A stretch of DNA of 64,000 bases from Dioscorea cayenensis subsp. rotundata (GCF_009730915.1 NW_024086614.1:1-64000); one strand, 5' to 3'. Positions 1-16,226 are shown, numbered from the stretch's first letter. Numbers and translations are program-made. Notes: generated by a model from the letters alone, not told the origin.

Positions 1-470
1 TGGTCCAATGTTACATTATATTATTATTGTTGATGTTATTAGTTTTGAATGTACGATTAAAAGTGATCACATAATTAACTTCATTGACTTTTATAATTTG
101 ATGATATAAAAATCATATATAACCAACTCAAAGGACATCTCATATTTACACTGTAATGAATAAAAGAATGATTAATATTAAAAAATATTAGTACTAATAA
201 TAATAATAATCATATTATTATGATGAATAAGAATAATTGTCTTGGGAGAAGGTAAGGATTGATTCCATTTATCAATATTGCAAGACATTGATTGAAAAGA
301 TGTTGGAGGCTAGTTTAGTGAATTCAAACCTCGAGGACCCAACCATTTGGACTCATGTACCTTGTCGGTCCAATATGGTTTGTAGCCTTGTTAAGGTTTC
401 TGATTCAAGTTGGTGGTGTTTGGAGTACTCCCATTAATACTCATCTTCTCCTCATCAAAGCTATATAATT

Positions 471-501
<31 letters not shown>

Positions 502-1551
502 CAATCACCTCTTTGACTATATACATATCTAATTATATTAATTAATGCCACCAATGAAAAGGCTAGCCATGAGATAGGAAATAAACAAATTAAAGTGAAT
601 AGTAAGTGGATTAAGCTTTTGTATTAATTTAATCAATGTGTTTTTTTAATCAAGAATAAGAACAAGAGTGAATAGTGGAGCAAGTGCAATCTAGAAAAGA
701 TAGCACCATAGAAAGAAAGAGAATAACATTAAGGAATAAAAAAACTTAATCAGAGTCCAAGACTATAATCAACATGAGTTTGCATGAAACAATTTATGGA
801 TAAGTAGGGGTGATGAATGAGTTAACCCGAAGAAGACATAAACTTAACAAATAGGCACAAATATTTTATAGGAAAGATTCTATCATTTAGATGAAGACAT
901 TAATTTTCCTCATATGCTTTAGTTTCTATTTAAGGCAGTTGACAACTAGCCAAGGAAACCACTGTATATTTTAAAAGAAAAGGTGGTGTCCTCTATGACG
1001 ATGCCTTCCAATCTTATCTCCTCCTTGGAAGAAGACAAGGGTTACTCTCTCTAAAATTGTTCACAAGTAAGGGCCCCATATTTAAAGTCACTGTTAAACT
1101 ATATATGTATACAGTATACATAGATTAAGAGGGGACAAAACTCTCCATTTGTGTTTCTAGGAAGGGCTTTGACTTGAGAGAGTGTGAGACAGTGAGAGTG
1201 AAAGAAAGAGAGAGAGAGAGAGAGAGATAAAAAGTAAATGCTTTTAAGAGAAATGAAAAGCACCTCTCCTTTGTTGAAGACATTGATATAAGAGAGGTGG
1301 AGGTGGTGAGAGTGCTAGCTCTCCTTCATTAGGATTTAGGACCACTCTTTATAGACAGAGAGAGAAAGGCATGCATTTATGGAGCTTGTTTCAAGTTCAG
1401 TTCTGAAACTAGAGTTAATGCCATTGTAGCTAGACAAGCCAACCATTCTCATTAACTACTAGTTCATCCCAAAAAGTAATGCATATAAATCTCTTCACTT
1501 CAAAGTGCCATTGTGTTTGATAGTACTACTGTGAGTGAAAAGTTCAGTGCA
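1..1551. other. Intergenic / upstream region of the carboxypeptidase gene
   Basis: This is AT-rich DNA with no recognisable gene. It holds a (TA)n run at about 471-495 and a (GA)n run at about 1199-1227, probably within the promoter or 5' leader of the gene starting at 1552. A 66-codon open frame at 237-437 resembles nothing I know and has no supporting context. A TATA-like stretch (ctctttataga, about 1345) lies some 200 bases before the start codon, but I cannot tell whether it is used. Confidence 0.6.
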
Positions 1552-5044
<3,493 letters not shown>

Positions 5045-7088
5045 AGAAATGGATTGAGATTTAGAATTCCAGAGTGTTAAATTTGGGTTGGATTTTATCT
5101 TCTGAGACATTCATTGAAACTCAAGAATCCCCATAAAATTCATGGGGCATGCAATTTAAATCAAATCATTCATTGTGTTTCCATTAATCCATTCAACATG
5201 CAGTAAAAGCTGGTGGAAAATTAAAAAGTGTTTACAGTTTCTACATTGCGTTTATATGTATATGTTTCTGTTGAATGCTTCATGCATCAATAATAGTGCT
5301 TTTGGAAGTGGAAGAAAGCTACAATTGCACTTGGTGACAGTGCTTTACAAGTGGAGTTGAGGAAGCCATGAATAGTGGGCTTTTAGTGGGAGCATGCTCC
5401 ATGGTTGAAAGTCATCAACATGTTCAATAATTACTAATAATTGTTTATATTATTTTTTTTTCTAAAAATATTGAAATTAAATATGCACAAAATTTGCTAG
5501 GTACATCTTAAAGAAATGGGGAAACAAGTGATATCATTCATGTAATATGTAAAAATTCTTCTATTGACAGAGACAGTGTCACAACAACATACAATTGTTT
5601 GATATTAATGTACATGAAATACAAACTTCAGTTCATAGATCACTGTCAGTTATTTGGGTTAATGACACTGAAAATGCTGTAAAAGAACAGCACGTAAGTC
5701 CATGATAAGCAGCTGAAACTTTGATATCACCGTCAGATTTGCTCACGTTTAGCGTTAAATTTTCCGGGGATAAACCACAAGAATTACTGAATCATGAGAT
5801 TGCTTTTAAATCCCTGAGCCCCGTGCTTGTTGCAGATCCATCACAAGCAGGTAAACAGACTCAGCAGGAATATTTCGATGAGAATAACAAATAATAAGAC
5901 AATTAAATTGATATGACAATCGGCATAGCATTGTGAATATCGGAATAAATAAAAGGACATTAATCGTTTCTGATTCATTTTGGTCATTTGCGGATAAAGA
6001 AAGTAAAATAACTGCAGGAAAAAATTGTGTGAAATAAAAGAACATTCATACCAGATGATCGAATTCATTGCAGATGTTTAGCCCAACTTCACACCAAAGT
6101 CTTCATGGCAGGACCAATGATTCTCTGCTTCTATCAGCATGTTTAATTAACTCTGATTTAAATTGACCAACCTTGTTCAGTAACACAGTAATTGTTTTAT
6201 GCTGGTCTTTTTCCTAAAGTTTGAATGTCAGAAGAGATTCTTTTCTGCAAAGATTCTTGAACTAGCAGCAAAGTTCATAAATCTTCACCAAGTGGAATAT
6301 GTAGACTGAAGTAGCTAGCTCATCTTAAGGTCCACCAATCAGTAAAAAGCAGCTTCTTTTTCCCTGGAAAATTACATGATGGAACTGGAACAACATACAT
6401 TATGTTTATAGGGACAAGGTTATGCATTTAGATACTACTGTAAAGCAAAATGCAGGCCATACGTGGTATCGAAAAAATATCAAAATGATACTTAGAGATA
6501 GGAACACAGATTGTTTCTGGGAGAGAGGAAATGTTCCAATAAAATTTTATGAACATATAGGTGAAAACAGTTCATCTTTCAGTCTAGCAGGAAACAAATA
6601 TTATTATATTACCAAGAAACCATTTTCATAATTAATGTATGTGTGTGTAATGTCCCGGCCAAGTCTCTTGCTTTTGCAGGATAAAAAGCGTCTCATATGT
6701 TTAAGTCCAAGTCACACATGAATATAGGATCTTTCTCTCATTTGATGGAGCAGTATTTAGTTCATCCCCCAATACAAAATCCTAAATCTGAATTGGGTTG
6801 GATTATCACAATATATGAGGTATTCAAACTATTCAGATTATCACAAGGTAGGAGCAATTCAAATCTGTTTCACAAAATCAAAAGAAACATTGAAAAATTT
6901 AACAAGATGTATAAACACAGTAGGCATAGAAGTAAATATGATCTTGAAACTGCAATAGCAGCATTTAAAAGCTTAATAATTTTATCAGTGAAGTCACTGC
7001 AACCACAGGGAATAGTCAGAAGTTGCCTTTACATGAACAAAATTGTAATGTACAAAAAGGTTAATATTTATGCACAAATTCTACATGA
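5045..7088. other. Intergenic region between convergent genes
   Basis: Two kilobases between the 3' ends of the carboxypeptidase and PPR genes. It presumably holds both 3' UTRs. The short open frames here (for example 6422-6631 and 6697-7098) have no recognisable family, and I see no transposon structure. Confidence 0.6.
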
Positions 7089-10000
7089 TCATGATTGATT
7101 AGGAAGCTGTGCGAATGTTCCTGTATTGGGGTTGCATCCCCCAGACATCATCTTCTTAAAAATAGCAAAAGCTTCATCAGTCTCACCCACAATGCTGTGA
7201 CCGCGAATCAATGCATTATAAGTAAAAACATTTGGCTCAATACCTCTAAGTTGGAGTTCTTTATACATCTTCCCAGCCTCGTCAACCATCCCCGCTTGCC
7301 CAAGGTGGAGAATCAGTGAATTATAAGTATACAAGTCAGGTAAAACTCCTTTTCTTTGCATTTCATTAAAGAGCAACATAGCTTTATCTACTCTCTGAGA
7401 TTTCCCAAGGCCATTTATCATAAAATTATATGTGATCAAGTCAGGTTCTAGTCCAGTCACAACCAATTCCTCAAAATAGCGAAAAGCATCTTCTGCTCGG
7501 CCGACAACGCAAAGAGTATTTATAAGAATAGTATAAGACCTCACATCCGGTTTGATCCCCTCCCTAAGCATCCTTTCAAACAATTGACAAACCTGTTCCA
7601 CGTCACCAGCTTTCCCATAACCATTTAGAAGAATATTGTAGATGGCACAGTTTGGTTTACATCCGCAATCCACCATCTCTTCAAAAAGTTTTTCTGCTTC
7701 ATCCATTCTTCTTGATTTCAAGAGGCCATCAATAAGAGGTCCGTAAGTACAAGGAGTAGGGGAGAAATCTCTGCTTATTAGATCATAATAGAACTCAATA
7801 GCCTGATCTAACATTTGGGACTTCACAAGGCCAGATATGATAATGTTGCACGTTATCTGGTTTGCTTTGCAATTCCTAGAGAGCATCTCTTCATACAGCC
7901 CTAGCATTTCTTTCAGTCTCTTAGACTTGCCATGAGCATCTAAGAGTGAATTGTAGGTAAAGACATTAGGAGTGCAGCCTATATTTTTCATCTCCTCAAA
8001 AAGTCCTTGAGCCATATCAGTGAAGTGCCCTTCAAGAAGACAGTCAATAAGAGAGTTGTATACTTCCACTGTTGGTGAAATTCCATGTTTCTTGAACTTC
8101 TTGAATAGTTCATAAGCACTAAGAGCTTCCTTCTGCTTGCAAAGAAACTTAATGAGAGGGAACAATAAGAAGTCCTTCCAGCAAACACCACTGGTGGCAA
8201 TTCTCTCAGCAAATTCAAATGACTGTTCAAGTCCGGCTTCCTTCAAGATCCCCTCCATGAGAGCTTCCCAAGAAGACCTATCTGCTTGGGCATCAGGCAA
8301 GAGAGTATACTGTTGAGTGATCTGCAAAGCATCCTCCAGAAGATTGCTTTTCACAATAGCGGGGAGCAGAGTGCACAAAGTTATGAAATCAGGCGCAAAA
8401 AGTTTGCTCATATGATGAAAGAGCAACAATGCTTCATCTATTCTATCATCTGTAACTAAACCATGCATGATAGTGTTGTATGATAGAAGATCAGGGGTGC
8501 AACTCTTTTGTTCCATCTCATTGAGCAAGTTTAATGCCACACAAACATCACCATTTTTGCATAGACAATCCAAGAGTGTGTTGTATGTAATGGTATTTGG
8601 AGGGCAACCATGACTACCCATTTCACGAAACAACTCCATCGCCTCTTGAACTTTACCTTCGTTTCCTAAACCAGCCAAGAGTGTGTTGTATGTCACAACA
8701 GTGGGCTCAAGATTCATTGCCTTCATACTTTGAAACATACGCCAAGCTTCATCCTCCCTACCTGCTTTGTAGAGTGTGTCAATCAAAGAGTTGACAGTAA
8801 TTGCATCCGGATCACATCCACGTGCTATCATTTCAGAGAACATCTTGATAGCTTCATCAGCCTTCCCAGCCTTGTTATAGCATTTGATCATCATATTATA
8901 GGTGATAGCATCTGGAGTAAGGCCAGTAGCTCTCAGTTCATAGAAGACATCTTTTGCCTCTGCAAGCCTGCCTGACTCGGCAAGACCATACAAACATGCA
9001 TTACAAGCAATAATATCAGGAACAACCCCCTTTCTCTTCATATTCTCAAATGTCTGAAGGGCTTTCTCAATTTCTCCGGTCTTACTGTAGTAGTCAATGA
9101 AAAGGATGTAAGTATAAGCAGTGGGTTTTGGACCATGGTCATCCATTTTGTTGAAAAGCTCTTGAGCTTCTTGGAGTCTATTTACTCTGAGAAGACCACC
9201 AATGAATGTGTTGTAAGTGTGCTGATTTGGACATATATTCTTTCTGCCCATCGCATCCAAGAATTCGGCTGCTTCATCAATTTTCCCTTCTTTGCACAAA
9301 GCATTTATGATGGTTGTATAAACAACAACATCTGCATCGTAACCATCTGCTTGCATCTCCTTCCAAAACTCCCACAAAGATGCCAAATCTCCAGCATCAC
9401 CAAACTTGTCCAACAATGTAATATAAGTCACCCTGTCTGGCCTCTGATCACTAGACTTCATCCTCACAAACAATTCCCTGGCCTTCTCAAGCCTCCCAGC
9501 TTCGCAAAGAACTTCTATAAGTACCGTATAGGTAACCACATCCGGCCGGCACCCTTCTTCCTCCATTCTATGCAAAAGTCCATAAGCTTCATCGATCTTC
9601 CCAGTCTGCCCAAGCGCCCTAATGCAAATGGTGAAGGTATAAACATTTGGCTTCAACCCCAACGCCTCCATCTCACTCAAGAGACTCATCACAGTTTCAA
9701 CATCCCTCTTCCTCCCCAGTGCCACCATGAGAGCTGAGTAGGTCTTCAAACTAGGCGTAATCCCTTCTGACACCATTCTCTTGTAAACCTCCAAGGCCTC
9801 TCGGGCAAAACCAGACTGCAATAGGAAATGTATCAAACCATTGTACGAGAACGCATTCAACACAAAGCCCTCTTTGCTCATTCTTGAAAGAGCAAAAGGA
9901 GCACTTCGCAGGCCTCCCTGAACACCGAGGCCTTTAAAAATCGTCAAGAAGGTGGCAGCACTCCTCTTCACAATCTGCTTCTGCATTAAATCAAACACAT

Positions 10001-10424
10001 GAACCATGTCTCCAACTCTACCATGTTTCCTCAAGAATTCAAGCATGTAGTTGAAGGATTCAGTTGTGTGTATGATCTTTGATTGCTTTGCAATGGTTTC
10101 GAAGAAATCAAGAGCCTGCTCTGGGTCAGGCATACTCTCAAGCACCTCAACTACATTCTCAGAACTCAACCCACTCCTCCATAGCTCATTGGAACCTCTA
10201 CCATTCACATACCTTCGAGCAACCCGGCATGAACCAAGATGAATTTTTCTACATGTTCGACGATAAGACGCAAAATCAACATCAAAAACCACTAAATTTC
10301 CAACATTTCTGCTTCTAAGCGCGGCCAAATCACACAAAGACACAATTTTGACATTGTTTTCAAAACAAGTGTGATTAAAACAGCAAATATTTGGAGAACA
10401 GAGCTCTATGGCATTGAAACCCAT
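7089..10424 (-). CDS. PGR3: P-class pentatricopeptide repeat protein, PGR3-type, chloroplast
   Basis: A single intronless frame of 1111 residues. After an N-terminal region of about 80 residues suited to a chloroplast transit peptide, about 27 tandem 35-residue PPR units fill the protein; typical cores are VTYNTLL, PDVVTYTVLIEVLCEAGR and PNVFTYNALIRG. It has no E/DYW extension, so it is P-class. Length and N-terminal style match Arabidopsis PGR3 (At4g31850, about 1112 residues). That protein binds chloroplast RNA, stabilises petL-operon transcripts and supports translation of petL and an ndh transcript, and so is needed for cytochrome b6f and NDH function (established for Arabidopsis; orthology here is inferred). 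The start at 10424 is the first ATG of the open frame. No breaks are visible. The several frames of 60-200 codons on the opposite strand are shadows of the repeats. Confidence 0.93.
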   Translation of the reverse strand: MGFNAIELCSPNICCFNHTCFENNVKIVSLCDLAALRSRNVGNLVVFDVDFASYRRTCRKIHLGSCRVARRYVNGRGSNELWRSGLSSENVVEVLESMPDPEQALDFFETIAKQSKIIHTTESFNYMLEFLRKHGRVGDMVHVFDLMQKQIVKRSAATFLTIFKGLGVQGGLRSAPFALSRMSKEGFVLNAFSYNGLIHFLLQSGFAREALEVYKRMVSEGITPSLKTYSALMVALGRKRDVETVMSLLSEMEALGLKPNVYTFTICIRALGQTGKIDEAYGLLHRMEEEGCRPDVVTYTVLIEVLCEAGRLEKARELFVRMKSSDQRPDRVTYITLLDKFGDAGDLASLWEFWKEMQADGYDADVVVYTTIINALCKEGKIDEAAEFLDAMGRKNICPNQHTYNTFIGGLLRVNRLQEAQELFNKMDDHGPKPTAYTYILFIDYYSKTGEIEKALQTFENMKRKGVVPDIIACNACLYGLAESGRLAEAKDVFYELRATGLTPDAITYNMMIKCYNKAGKADEAIKMFSEMIARGCDPDAITVNSLIDTLYKAGREDEAWRMFQSMKAMNLEPTVVTYNTLLAGLGNEGKVQEAMELFREMGSHGCPPNTITYNTLLDCLCKNGDVCVALNLLNEMEQKSCTPDLLSYNTIMHGLVTDDRIDEALLLFHHMSKLFAPDFITLCTLLPAIVKSNLLEDALQITQQYTLLPDAQADRSSWEALMEGILKEAGLEQSFEFAERIATSGVCWKDFLLFPLIKFLCKQKEALSAYELFKKFKKHGISPTVEVYNSLIDCLLEGHFTDMAQGLFEEMKNIGCTPNVFTYNSLLDAHGKSKRLKEMLGLYEEMLSRNCKANQITCNIIISGLVKSQMLDQAIEFYYDLISRDFSPTPCTYGPLIDGLLKSRRMDEAEKLFEEMVDCGCKPNCAIYNILLNGYGKAGDVEQVCQLFERMLREGIKPDVRSYTILINTLCVVGRAEDAFRYFEELVVTGLEPDLITYNFMINGLGKSQRVDKAMLLFNEMQRKGVLPDLYTYNSLILHLGQAGMVDEAGKMYKELQLRGIEPNVFTYNALIRGHSIVGETDEAFAIFKKMMSGGCNPNTGTFAQLPNQS

Positions 10425-13170
10425 GAAGATAAATTCAACGCGGAATCTACTTCTTTGGCTCCAACTTTTTCTACAATTCAGAGAAGGAACGGATAAGAAT
10501 TGCTTGCAATTTGCTCACCTGATGATGTTGATGAGGAGGGGGTGAGAAGCAGAGGGATTCCAGGGGCCATGGATAGCGAATTCAGTGAAGTATTGAGCTT
10601 GCGAGGGGCCATTGGACGGCTCTCGAGTGGATTAGGTAGCTCTGCGCTCATACATTGATCACTCAAGTTGGATTTTATTTATTTATTTTATTTTTTAAAT
10701 TGTTTTTTTTTAATAGAAAAAAGTTAATTTCCTTAATTAATAACCATAACATCATTGAGTAAAACTTCTGCCAACTGAGAAGGTGGGAAGGCGCAAATAG
10801 AAGAACTACTAAATATAGGAAACAATCGCACTAACTCGGTTGGACTTTCTCCTAACATGTTTTAGAGAAAAGAAAGGCACTACATTAACAAAAACTTGCA
10901 TTCTGTAATATGCATTCCCAAACGAGCCGAATCGAGTATCACCAGGCTCAAGCTCGGCTCGAGTATAGTATTTGAAGGCTCGAGCTTGGCTTAAGCTCGT
11001 TCAAGCCATTTTTTTTGTGCTCGAGCTCAGCTCGTTTAAGCTCGATTAGCTTGTATACAAAAGTATTTTTGTAATTTAATATAGTTTATATAATTATGTA
11101 TTTTTTGTAATTTATATATAAATAATTTAATATTTTATATATAAAAGCTCGTTTAGTCTCATAGTCCTGCAGTGAGATATTTTAGACTCGAACTCGACCG
11201 TCGATGTAAGCGAGCAATTTCGACTGGCTTCGTGAAAAAAATCGAATCGAGTCGACGATAGATAGGCCCGATCTCGAGTAGATTTCATGAGTAGCGTGGC
11301 TCATTTATACCCCTACTCCCAAAGCAGATATGTTTGGTTAATCCTGCAAAATATTACGTACCACAATTTGCCCATCCATCTCTAACACAATATTTAAATG
11401 ATTGCTTGCTTTCAATCAACTTAAAACTTCCTTCAATGCGATAGCTTTCACTTCGGTTGGGGAGAACAAACAATTGAAAGTAGCTATATAACCACCAATA
11501 AAGATGATCACCGAGACGGCTCCAATACTCACTTTGTAACTAGGATGTAAATGAAACCCATCTAAATTATACTTAAGCTACCCCTTCAAAAGTGGTGACC
11601 ACCTTTGATTTTCAATTACATATTTTACTGCTACTATAGCATAAGGTGGATTTTTCCTTTTGCAACTCTGGCCACGATCTCAATAACTCATTTTCTTGTT
11701 AAAATTGTTAGTTAAAGTGGGTTTTTGTTGACTAAAAATAAATGTATGTTATAAATTCATTAAATTAGTAATATAAGACAATTAATCATTGATAATGTGT
11801 TATTAACTCTATAATTTATAAGTAAAAAGGACAGCACATAGCATGACAAGGTGGGGACATCCCAAGGTATATCAAAGTAAATAAAATATTTTGATATTAA
11901 TTTAAACAAACAATTTTTTTTTAATATATTTTATAGAATCTTAAAATGTATAAATGAATATTACTTTATTTTATATGAGGTTCTAATGGTTCTAGGCTTC
12001 TGGCAGTGATTAGAGTTTGCAAATCATATCAATTTTACCATACCTAAGACACATGATGAGATGTTCTAGAGAAAAAAATAAAAATAAAATTACCAGACTT
12101 GAAAAACCTTATTATTTCTGATCATCAACAATAAATTATCCTTGTAAAAAGGAACATTTTGAAAGAACAGAACAATCAAATAGTAAAAACAATAAATCAT
12201 TACTGGAAAAAGAAAAAAAAACCTGGGGAAAAAACAGAACCAGCTTTTCCTTCAATCCAATCCAATGATAAAGCTCTAAAAAAGCAGTCTGAAAGGGAAT
12301 CTGATTCTAAACTTCCAGGCAATATCCTATTCCCAAAATACCCCTATCTGCAGAACCCTGTTTGTCTCTCTCTCTCTAACATCTGTGCATGTCACAGCTA
12401 GACAATGTAACTCAACAGCAACAGATGGTGACAAGTTTACACAATGGAAGAATGGGAAAAGGCACATCTAGGGGGTATTTCAGTCTTTTCACAATCATGT
12501 AGATGGTATATTAATACTTGCCAATAGCAGCAAGCAAGAGAAGAAACAACAGCCAAGAAACAAGAGAGAGAGAGAGAGAGAGAGCAAATAATTAAAGCTC
12601 TATCTTTTTTTCTATCTCTACACACAAAGTTTGGTTGGAGTTGAGAGAATGGCACAAGTGGACCAAAACAAAGGAGGGAAGAGGTGGAGGCTATCTTGCA
12701 AGCACTGTGACCAATTCCAGAAATGCCCCTCTGCAACCATCAAGGGAGGTTGGGATGGACAACAAACACAAAGCAAGAAAAGGCCTTTTTTTTTTTTTTT
12801 CTTTCTCTTTCTCTTTCTATCTCTCTCTATCTCTCTCTATCTTGAGCCCAAGGGCCTGCATCCATCCTCCTGTTCATACACCATGAATTTACATGGGTGG
12901 TTCTTTGTATGTGTTTGTTATGTTGGTTGTTTTTGTTGGTCTCTTGGTCTGACTCCTCATCAACACATCCACATTTCACAGAGACAGAGAGAGAAAAAAC
13001 CCTCTCTCTCTACCCACCCCACTTTTATTTCTCTCTCTCTCTCTCCATCTACATCTTTATGGACCCTTAGCTCTCCTTTTTCTGCTCCCTTGCTCTTCTT
13101 CTTGTTCTTCTTGTTCTTGTTCTTGTTCTTCTTCTTCTTCTTCTTAGTTGTTTGAGATTGCTTTGGAGCT
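10425..13170. other. Intergenic region with a TCGAGCTCG-rich repeat
   Basis: This stretch contains the promoter side of the PPR gene (10425 to about 10680) and AT-rich DNA. A diffuse repeat at about 10915-11320 is built from variants of GCTCGAGCTCGGCTCG. Close to the next gene are a (GA)n run at about 12563-12584 and a strong C/T-rich tract (about 12780-13145) that is probably the promoter and 5' UTR of the gene starting at 13171. No coding region is supported; open frames over 12437-13265 are low-complexity artefacts. Confidence 0.6.
10915..11320. repeat. Degenerate GCTCGAGCTCG-rich dispersed repeat
   Basis: Many short variants of GCTCGAGCTTGGC, GAGCTCAGCTCG and similar occur on both strands, split by a TA-rich core at about 11055-11140. 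It ends in 'tatacccctactcccaaag', a style seen at the edges of non-autonomous plant transposons. I cannot define terminal repeats or assign a family. Confidence 0.45.
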
Positions 13171-14737
13171 ATGAAGAAGGTGAGGAAGGTTGGGATGGAG
13201 GTTTCTCCTCCATTTGCTGCTGCTGCTGCTTCCCATGGTGGTATGGAGGCAAGAGCAAGGAACAAGTACCATGGACTCTTGCTGGATTATGAGGATTTGC
13301 TAAAGGTGACAGCTTTTTCTCTCTTTGTTTTTCAAGATCTGGCCTTTTTTAGATCTGTTGCTCTGTTGATTGTTTTCTTTGTTTAGATCTGGTTTTTCTA
13401 TGTTCCTTTTGCCTAAAGTTGAGAAATTTATGCTTTTTAAGCTTCTTGTTGTTGTTGTTGTTGTGTTTTAGGATCTATGGTTTTGTGGATCTGGGGTTTC
13501 TTGATTTCTACTCCTTTTTCTTTGTTTGTGATCTTCAATTTGTTTTGTTTATGATGTGAAGGAAAATATTGTCAGGTTTTTTATTTTTTTGATAAGTTAT
13601 AGCATCTCAAACTTTTTACTATGAATGTTCCTTAACTACTATTTTAATAGTTATGAATTGCTGATTTTGCTTATTATTTGTTCAATATTGTGAATTTTCA
13701 TTCTTGATACCTGATATTGTTTTTTTGGTTTGTGATCTTCAATGAGTCTGGTTTAGATAAAAGGGTACTATATGCAACTTTTTCTAAGGTTAGCATGTAT
13801 ATCTTTTTACATAAAGGTTTCTTTCTAATTATTTAATTTATGAATTACTTTTGCCTATCATTTGCTCTAGATTGTGAATTCTTCTTCTCAGGGCTTCTTG
13901 ATTTCCACTATTGCTTAAAATGTTTATGATCTTCAATGAGTTTGGTTTATGGTTGAGGTTTTCTGAACTCTATGAGCATTTCTCCTTATTTTAATGAGAA
14001 ACATAGGCAATCTTCTCAATGTCTTTACAATAAAGGTTTCTTTTTAATAATTTTAGTTATTAATTACTGATTTTGCTTATTATTTCTCAAAAATTTGTGA
14101 ACTATATACACTGTAGGAGATTGAAGCAAAGAAGAACAGATTACAGAAAGCACAGGAAAAGAAACTCAGGCTCTCTGCTGAAGTCAAGTACTATTTCTTC
14201 TAAGATTCAACATAGTTATTTCCTGGTCTTGCATTTCATGCTCTCTGTGTTTCTTGGATGGACTTGATTGAATTTCACAGCAGAATGATTAATGATCAAT
14301 TTCATTATTTCAGATTTTTGCGGAGAAAGTACAAGAGATTATCAACAAACTCATCATATAGACTGAAGAAACAGTCTCAAAAATCCTTGCCTAATGCGGC
14401 ACTTCAAGCTGAAGTTCAGTCAAAAGATCGGAAATACCGAGTTATGGAAGCTCCAAACATTTCTGCAGTTCTAGATTTAAACCAGGCTTTCCTCCCGGTA
14501 ATGGCATGAGTCCTCTTGTTAATGATTTACAAATAAATTATATTGTTTTCTCACAAACATGTTGATTTTGAATGACAGAATGGGGAAGAAATGGAGGAGC
14601 TTCAGATGGAACAAGAGCACCCAAAGGCGATTGCCAATGAGCTGAAACTTTCCATCTGCAGAGATGTAGGAACTAGCGGAAATCGTGTTGGTAAAAGGAA
14701 AATTTCTTGGCAAGATCAAGTAGCTTTGAGGGTTTGA
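13171..14737 (+). CDS. Small basic coiled-coil protein of unknown function, four exons
   Basis: Exons 13171-13305, 14117-14187, 14314-14497 and 14579-14737 join in frame with GT-AG borders to a 182-residue protein. The start at 13171 follows a long C/T-rich leader. Residues 1-45 include an Ala-rich patch. Residues about 36-85 (YEDLLKEIEAKKNRLQKAQE onward, then FLRRKYKRL) are strongly charged and heptad-like, consistent with a coiled coil followed by a basic patch. The C-terminus ends in KRKISWQDQVALRV. From memory, plant genomes carry a small family of uncharacterised proteins with this layout (coiled coil, then RFLRRRYKYL-like motif); I know no assigned function. The basic patches could be a nuclear localisation signal, which is inference only. 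It converges with the DnaJ gene. Confidence 0.82.
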
Positions 14738-15393
14738 AGTTTGTGATCGGTCCGTCGATCATGTATCAGTGTATCACCCTCTTGGATTTCTCCCTAATGT
14801 TGTGTGTTTGTGCTGTGTATAGTCAAAGGAAAATTTAATATATTTCATGTTAATACATTGAAACTCCATAGAAACTGCAGAATTTGGTTGTTCTCATGTT
14901 AAATTTAGAATGAAAGAAGGTTTTCATTGTTCACCCTTAAGAGATTGTCAGGTGAAAATGTTCTGAATTGAAGCATGGATTTTTTATCAACCGGCAAATA
15001 GTGTTCATTTACTGAACATAGAGAGATTTCTGGATTGTATGTACATAGACAAAGAAAACTTATTTTATTCCTGCAATACAATAAAAATATTCATACAAAT
15101 TTTCTGAATTGAAGGTATGATTCTGTTGTCCATGTTCACAACTGAGAATGAAAGAATGGATTTACTGATACTAGACTGAAGTTGCAGGGCAGAAATTTTC
15201 TGAAACTGATGTATGGTTTCCTTGTGCATGAAAGAAGACATATATTTACTTTCAGATTGAAGATTTGATTTCAATATGAGGCATTCCGTGACTCAACAGA
15301 AATGTACTGGTTGTATTTACAATCATACATACAAACATAAGATGTTTTCTCATCATATTCTCATTGTATTTAATTACACAATAAATTAAATTA
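14738..15393. other. Short intergenic region between convergent genes
   Basis: About 650 bases, presumably the two 3' UTRs. No gene, RNA or transposon signal is seen. Confidence 0.6.
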
Positions 15394-16141
15394 TTAAACG
15401 TAAGGGTTGATATGAGAAGTGTAGTCCAGAATGCCAGCACCTTCCCATCCCATCCACTCTTCCCACAAATCCCAACTGGAGTCATACATCCCTCTCATTT
15501 GATCATCATCTTCATGACACCATGAGTTCTGTTCTGCTTCCTCTTCTTCTTCTGTCTCCCTCAAACTCTTCATCACAATCTGCAAACATATTCACAGACA
15601 AACACACACACATATACATTCAATCTCTCATTCAGAATTCCCAATAAGATAACCAAACAAAAGATTGTGAACTTGTGATTAATACTAACATCATAAGCTT
15701 CATTTATTCTGTGAAACTGAACTCCACAGTTGCTCCCTTTGCACACATCTGGATGATACTGCAACCAAATCAAGAAATCAACACATTAATTAAACATCTT
15801 CCAAACAATTGAGAGTACTATTAATAAACAACATAATATTACTTCAATTCATAGAAAAAAATAATAATAAAATAAAAAAAGATCATACATACCTGCAAGG
15901 CAAGCTGGCGAAAGGCTTTCTTGACCTCCATCTCTGAAGCACCTGGTTGAATTCTCAGAGTCTTATACTCACTGCTATGGCTCCCAGAAGCAACACAACG
16001 TACCAAAACACTTGTCCTCTTTGAATTTCCCCTTCTCCTCACAGACCAATTTGAAGAAGAAGAAGAAGATGATGATGAAGAAGTAGAAGAAGATGAAGAA
16101 GAGACCACGGAACCAAGCATTAATCCCACTGCAGCTGCCAT
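15394..16141 (-). CDS. DJC22: Chloroplast J-protein, DnaJ8/DJC22 type, three exons
   Basis: Exons on the minus strand: 16141-15893, 15758-15690, 15579-15394, giving 167 residues. A Ser-rich chloroplast-targeting-like leader precedes a J domain: [19 protein letters not shown], then YHPDVCKG with the HPD motif that stimulates Hsp70 ATPase, then [11 protein letters not shown] short acidic region and the conserved tail [20 protein letters not shown] follow. This tail and the J-domain-only layout match Arabidopsis AtJ8 (At1g80920), a chloroplast DnaJ8. The role is as cochaperone of stromal Hsp70; Arabidopsis mutants affect photosynthetic protein stability (from memory). I chose the ATG at 16141 because the frame further upstream (ATG at 16201) begins inside a TA microsatellite. 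The exon borders are clean GT-AG. Confidence 0.9.
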
Positions 16142-16192
16142 TAAGAGAAGAAGAAGTAGATGAGGAGTGCCTTTCTTTAGGATTTGGTCAAG

Positions 16193-16194
<2 letters not shown>

Positions 16195-16226
<32 letters not shown>

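Noticed and set aside
237..437. 66-codon frame at the window start
   Set aside because: No recognisable family, no promoter or splice context; may be the edge of something outside the window.
8597..8975. Further plus-strand frames within the PPR gene
   Set aside because: Shadows of the PPR repeats with no family resemblance.
9135..9737. 200-codon open frame on plus
   Set aside because: It lies antisense inside the PPR gene, whose repeat structure and codon pattern explain it.
10478..10666. Small minus-strand frame just upstream of the PPR gene as a separate gene or extra exon
   Set aside because: Although TCAG|GTGAGC is a good donor, no acceptor at a reasonable distance keeps it in frame with the PPR protein; probably 5' UTR.
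12631..13265. Overlapping frames of 80-174 codons on both strands
   Set aside because: They translate a C/T-rich (or A/G-rich) leader into Ser/Leu/Phe or Lys runs; low complexity only.
16142..16201. Upstream ATG at 16201 as start of the DnaJ protein
   Set aside because: It begins in a TA microsatellite and adds a hydrophobic stretch not typical of DnaJ8 leaders; ATG at 16141 is more plausible, though not proven.
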